A DNA stretch of 6,708 nucleotides, taken from positions 23,935-30,642 of the forward strand of contig DDEO01000169.1 of the NCBI GenBank assembly GCA_002336725.1. The letters are read 5' to 3'. The number at the start of each line of letters is the position of its first letter. Positions within the stretch are counted from its first letter, which is position 1. Positions 4,853 to 6,708 of the stretch are shown piece by piece. Under the pieces are notes generated by a model. The model had not been told where the DNA came from and searched no databases. It saw nothing but the letters and a program-made list of their open reading frames with translations. The DNA comes from Bacteroidetes bacterium UBA1952 (lineage in GTDB: Bacteria; Bacteroidota; Bacteroidia; Chitinophagales; Chitinophagaceae). The translations under genes and the position numbers were made by a program.

Positions 4853-5590
4853 ATGAACGAGCAAAAGCAAATATTTCCGGAAAATGCACCGACGGAAAAG
4901 GCGGTCTCCGCCCATAGCCGGCGGCAGTTTCTGGGTATTGCCGGTGTGCTGGCCGGCGCAGGGCTGATAGGCCTTTCTTCCTGCAAAAAAGACGACAACA
5001 AGGAAAGCTACGACAGCGGTGTGGGTCTGGGCAGCGGCGATGCCGGCGTGGTGAATTACCTCTATGCGCTCAAACAGATAACCACGGCCTTTTACCGGCA
5101 GGTAACTGCAAGCTCGACAAGCGCCTTCCCCGACCCCAAAGAGATGGCGCGGCTTCAGGAAATTCTGGCGCACGAAACCGCCCACTCCCGCTTTCTGCAG
5201 GAATGGATGACACAGCTGGGCATAGCACCCATTCAGGCGCTCACGGCCAACTTCTCTACGGTTAATTTCAGCGACCGGATAAATGTGCTTCAGGTAGCGC
5301 AAACCCTCGAAGACCTGAGTGTGGCCGCCTGCAACGGCGCGGGCAAGCTGCTGAAAAGCGCCAAATATCTGTTGATGGCCGGTAAGATGGGCAGCGTGGA
5401 TGCGCGGCACGCCGCTTTCGTTCACGACCTGCAATCGAATGGCTCGTTTGCCGACCTGGTGGCGCTCGCCGGCCTGGGTGCCGATGATGTCAACGGCCTT
5501 GATGGGGCGCTCTCGCCCGCGCAGGTCATCAGCCAACTGGGCAAATACAGCCGTCAGCGCCTCGACGCCTCCAAACTCCCTACCTACTAA
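4853..5590 (+). CDS. Exported ferritin-like lipoprotein with incomplete metal site
   Basis: A 245-residue protein with a ferritin-like (Ferritin_2, desiccation-related type) four-helix domain, residues about 65-195. The N-terminus has a twin-arginine motif (SRRQFLG, 22-28), a hydrophobic segment, and a lipobox LSSC with Cys44. It is therefore predicted to be Tat-exported and lipidated. The residues after the cysteine, KKDDNKE, resemble the lysine-plus-acidic signal that sends Bacteroidota lipoproteins to the cell surface. Helix B keeps HETAH (His107, Glu108, His111), helix C keeps Glu153, and helix D has DARH (Asp183, His186) instead of ExxH. Helix A reads ALKQITTAFY: Lys74, Thr77 and Ala79 stand where the downstream partner has Glu70, Glu73 and Glu75. 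A normal diiron centre is therefore doubtful. It is 18 nt upstream of the partner gene, surely cotranscribed. The function of the family is poorly known; iron or redox stress handling is an inference. Confidence 0.88.
   Translation: MNEQKQIFPENAPTEKAVSAHSRRQFLGIAGVLAGAGLIGLSSCKKDDNKESYDSGVGLGSGDAGVVNYLYALKQITTAFYRQVTASSTSAFPDPKEMARLQEILAHETAHSRFLQEWMTQLGIAPIQALTANFSTVNFSDRINVLQVAQTLEDLSVAACNGAGKLLKSAKYLLMAGKMGSVDARHAAFVHDLQSNGSFADLVALAGLGADDVNGLDGALSPAQVISQLGKYSRQRLDASKLPTY
4874..4883. repeat. TTTCCGGAAA palindrome, fourth copy (inside a gene start)
   Basis: Falls at codons 8-11 of the first ferritin-like gene (IFPEN), the only one of the five 10-mer copies within coding sequence. It is followed by ATGCACCG, similar to the flank of the copies at 2759 and 6509. 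Confidence 0.85.
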
Positions 5591-5608
5591 AACCGTCGCT
5601 TCGTCGTT

Positions 5609-6481
5609 ATGAACCTACAGAATATCTTCAACCATATCGAGTCGGAAGATCCGGAATTTTATGAGCGCACCTCGCCACGCCGGGCCGCGCTGCGTACTTT
5701 TATGAAAGGCGCTGCCCTGACGGCGGTTCCTTTTGCCCTCGGTGGGCTGTTTAAAAAAGCCTACGGACAGACGGCAAACAGCGTTACCGATATTCTCAAT
5801 TTTGCGCTTGCCCTCGAATATCTGGAAGCCGAATTCTATGCCCGTGCGCTCGCCAACGCCCCGGCACTGGGCCTCACCGGCACGGCGCTGGCAGCCTTCC
5901 AGACCATCGGGCGGCACGAAACGGCCCACGTGGCGTTTCTTAAAACAACCATTACAAATGCCGGCGGCATACCCATTGCCAAGCCGTCTTTCGACTTCAC
6001 CGGCGGCGTAGGCACGCCCGCAGGAGCGGGAATGGGGCCGTTCCAAACAGTGTTCTCTAATTATGGCGTTTTTCTGGCCGTCGCGCAGCTCTTTGAAGAT
6101 ACCGGCGTGCGGGCTTACAAAGGACAGGTGTCGCAACTGACGGACGATAGCTATAATAATATCCTGCAGGCGGCCCTGCAAATCCATTCGGTGGAAGCAC
6201 GCCACGCAGCACACGTTCGCCTGATGCGCGCCAACCGCAACAGTGCCACTAACAGCGACACCATTCGCCCGTGGGTTACGCAGGATCAAACCACCATTAT
6301 GCTCGGCGATCCGGTGCCGCCGGATATGGTTCAGCAAGTCTATGACGGCGAACAACTGACTTTCCAGGAAGGCATTGATATTGCTGCTTTTGTAAACGCC
6401 GACCGCGCTACGGAAGCCTTTGACGAGCCGCTTAGCATGAATGACGTACTCGCTATTGTCGCGCCCTTCCTCCTGCCGTAG
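5609..6481 (+). CDS. Exported ferritin-like protein with complete diiron ligand set
   Basis: A 290-residue ferritin-like (Ferritin_2) protein. After a polar start, residues 21-53 look like a Tat-type signal: twin Arg24-Arg25 in TSPRRAALRTF, a hydrophobic stretch GAALTAVPFALGGLF, and a probable cleavage after AYG. The RR motif is degenerate, so the route is less certain than for the upstream gene. The four-helix domain (about 58-208) carries the full ligand pattern: Glu70/Glu73/Glu75 in helix A (ALEYLEAEFY), ExxH in helix B (Glu104, His107), Glu163 in helix C (LFEDTG), and ExxH in helix D (Glu196, His199). A C-terminal extension ends in AFDEPLSMNDVLAIVAPF, as in related Bacteroidota proteins I recall. 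It forms an operon with the upstream paralogue (18-nt gap) and is closed by a terminator at 6535. It probably binds iron outside the cytoplasm; the substrate and partner are inferred only. Confidence 0.88.
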   Translation: MNLQNIFNHIESEDPEFYERTSPRRAALRTFMKGAALTAVPFALGGLFKKAYGQTANSVTDILNFALALEYLEAEFYARALANAPALGLTGTALAAFQTIGRHETAHVAFLKTTITNAGGIPIAKPSFDFTGGVGTPAGAGMGPFQTVFSNYGVFLAVAQLFEDTGVRAYKGQVSQLTDDSYNNILQAALQIHSVEARHAAHVRLMRANRNSATNSDTIRPWVTQDQTTIMLGDPVPPDMVQQVYDGEQLTFQEGIDIAAFVNADRATEAFDEPLSMNDVLAIVAPFLLP

Positions 6482-6497
6482 AAGAAAAATACCGTAT

Positions 6498-6530
6498 CTG
6501 CTCCGGCATTTCCGGAAAATGCCGGAGCAG
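6498..6530 (+). other. 3' stem-loop containing TTTCCGGAAA
   Basis: CTGCTCCGGCATT (6498-6510) pairs perfectly over 13 bp with AATGCCGGAGCAG (6518-6530), leaving a 7-nt loop TCCGGAA. The fifth TTTCCGGAAA copy (6509-6518) makes up the loop and the top of the stem. No T run follows, so it is not itself a standard terminator. It sits 16 nt past the stop codon and 4 nt before the terminator, where it could protect the 3' end of the mRNA. Confidence 0.8.
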
Positions 6531-6534
6531 GCAC

Positions 6535-6569
6535 AAAAAAAGCCCCGAATTTCGATTCGGGGCTTTTTT
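6535..6569 (+). terminator. Strong, bidirectional-type intrinsic terminator
   Basis: GCCCCGAAT (6542-6550), loop TTCG, ATTCGGGGC (6555-6563). The stem is flanked by seven A on the left (6535-6541) and six T on the right (6564-6569), which lengthen it to 15 bp. A further G and five T follow. The A run gives it terminator form on the minus strand too. It ends the ferritin-like operon. Confidence 0.95.
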
Positions 6570-6636
6570 GTTTTTAGGTGAATTTATACCATTTTCAATT
6601 TGGTAGCCCTAAATGGCGCTGACCCACATAATGGAG

Positions 6637-6657
6637 ATGGCGGGTCAAGCCCGCCAT
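6637..6657. repeat. REP-like inverted repeat in terminal non-coding region
   Basis: ATGGCGGG (6637-6644), loop TCAAG, CCCGCCAT (6650-6657), followed by GACGG. The form (GGCGGGTCAAGCCCGCC) is that of short palindromic elements dispersed between genes in many bacterial genomes. Only one copy is in the window, so dispersal is not shown here. The remainder of 6570-6708 holds no gene or other clear feature. Confidence 0.6.
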
Positions 6658-6708
6658 GACGGATAACGTACGAAGGAAATTAAAGGAGCATATACCGCCA
6701 GCTATTTT

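Noticed and set aside
5615..6355. Minus-strand open frame opposite the second ferritin-like gene
   Set aside because: Antisense to a gene with intact ferritin-like motifs; no recognisable domain on the minus strand.

Overview
The window looks like chromosomal DNA of a moderately GC-rich Bacteroidota, possibly a Chitinophagales/Cytophagales-type genome. Four things suggest this. The gene starts lack Shine-Dalgarno sequences and sit behind AT- or pyrimidine-rich leaders. Upstream regions carry matches or near-matches to the Bacteroidota -7 element (TAnnTTTG). One lipoprotein has a 'SCKKDD' lipobox region. The protein set (an outer-membrane beta-barrel ending in an aromatic strand, an M2-type metallopeptidase, and a pair of exported ferritin-like proteins) is common in that phylum. 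The genus cannot be decided from the sequence alone.

Layout. Positions 1-239 hold no gene. They carry several short-period repeat systems: a 10-bp phased GTTGATNNNN array that runs off the left edge, an imperfect 20-nt direct repeat, a hairpin, and a CTCCTAA-type heptamer tract that supplies the stop codon of the next gene. Thymidylate synthase (thyA, minus strand, 240-1034) follows. A divergent intergenic region (1035-1271) has TCCAAC repeats and a perfect 16-bp palindrome and leads into a gamma-class carbonic-anhydrase-like hexapeptide-repeat protein (1272-1823). Next come an outer-membrane beta-barrel protein with an Arg-rich tail (1908-2678) and a clear intrinsic terminator. A secreted M2 (ACE-like) dipeptidyl carboxypeptidase (2838-4676) follows with its own likely promoter. 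A two-gene operon (4853-5590 and 5609-6481) then encodes exported ferritin-like proteins and closes with two tandem stem-loops, the second a textbook terminator. The last 130 bases are non-coding and hold a REP-like inverted repeat.

How the genes fit together. thyA makes dTMP. The carbonic-anhydrase-like protein probably acts in the cytoplasm. The other four products are predicted to be exported to the periplasm or outer membrane. Only the ferritin-like pair is clearly an operon. The other genes look like independent neighbours.

I found no convincing new multi-gene system. The most unusual signals are the helically phased GTTG-type arrays on either side of thyA, the strong excess of the palindromic word TTTCCGGAAA in the gaps between genes, the loss of metal-ligand residues in the first ferritin-like protein next to an intact partner, and an M2 peptidase lacking both arginines that bind chloride in animal ACE.
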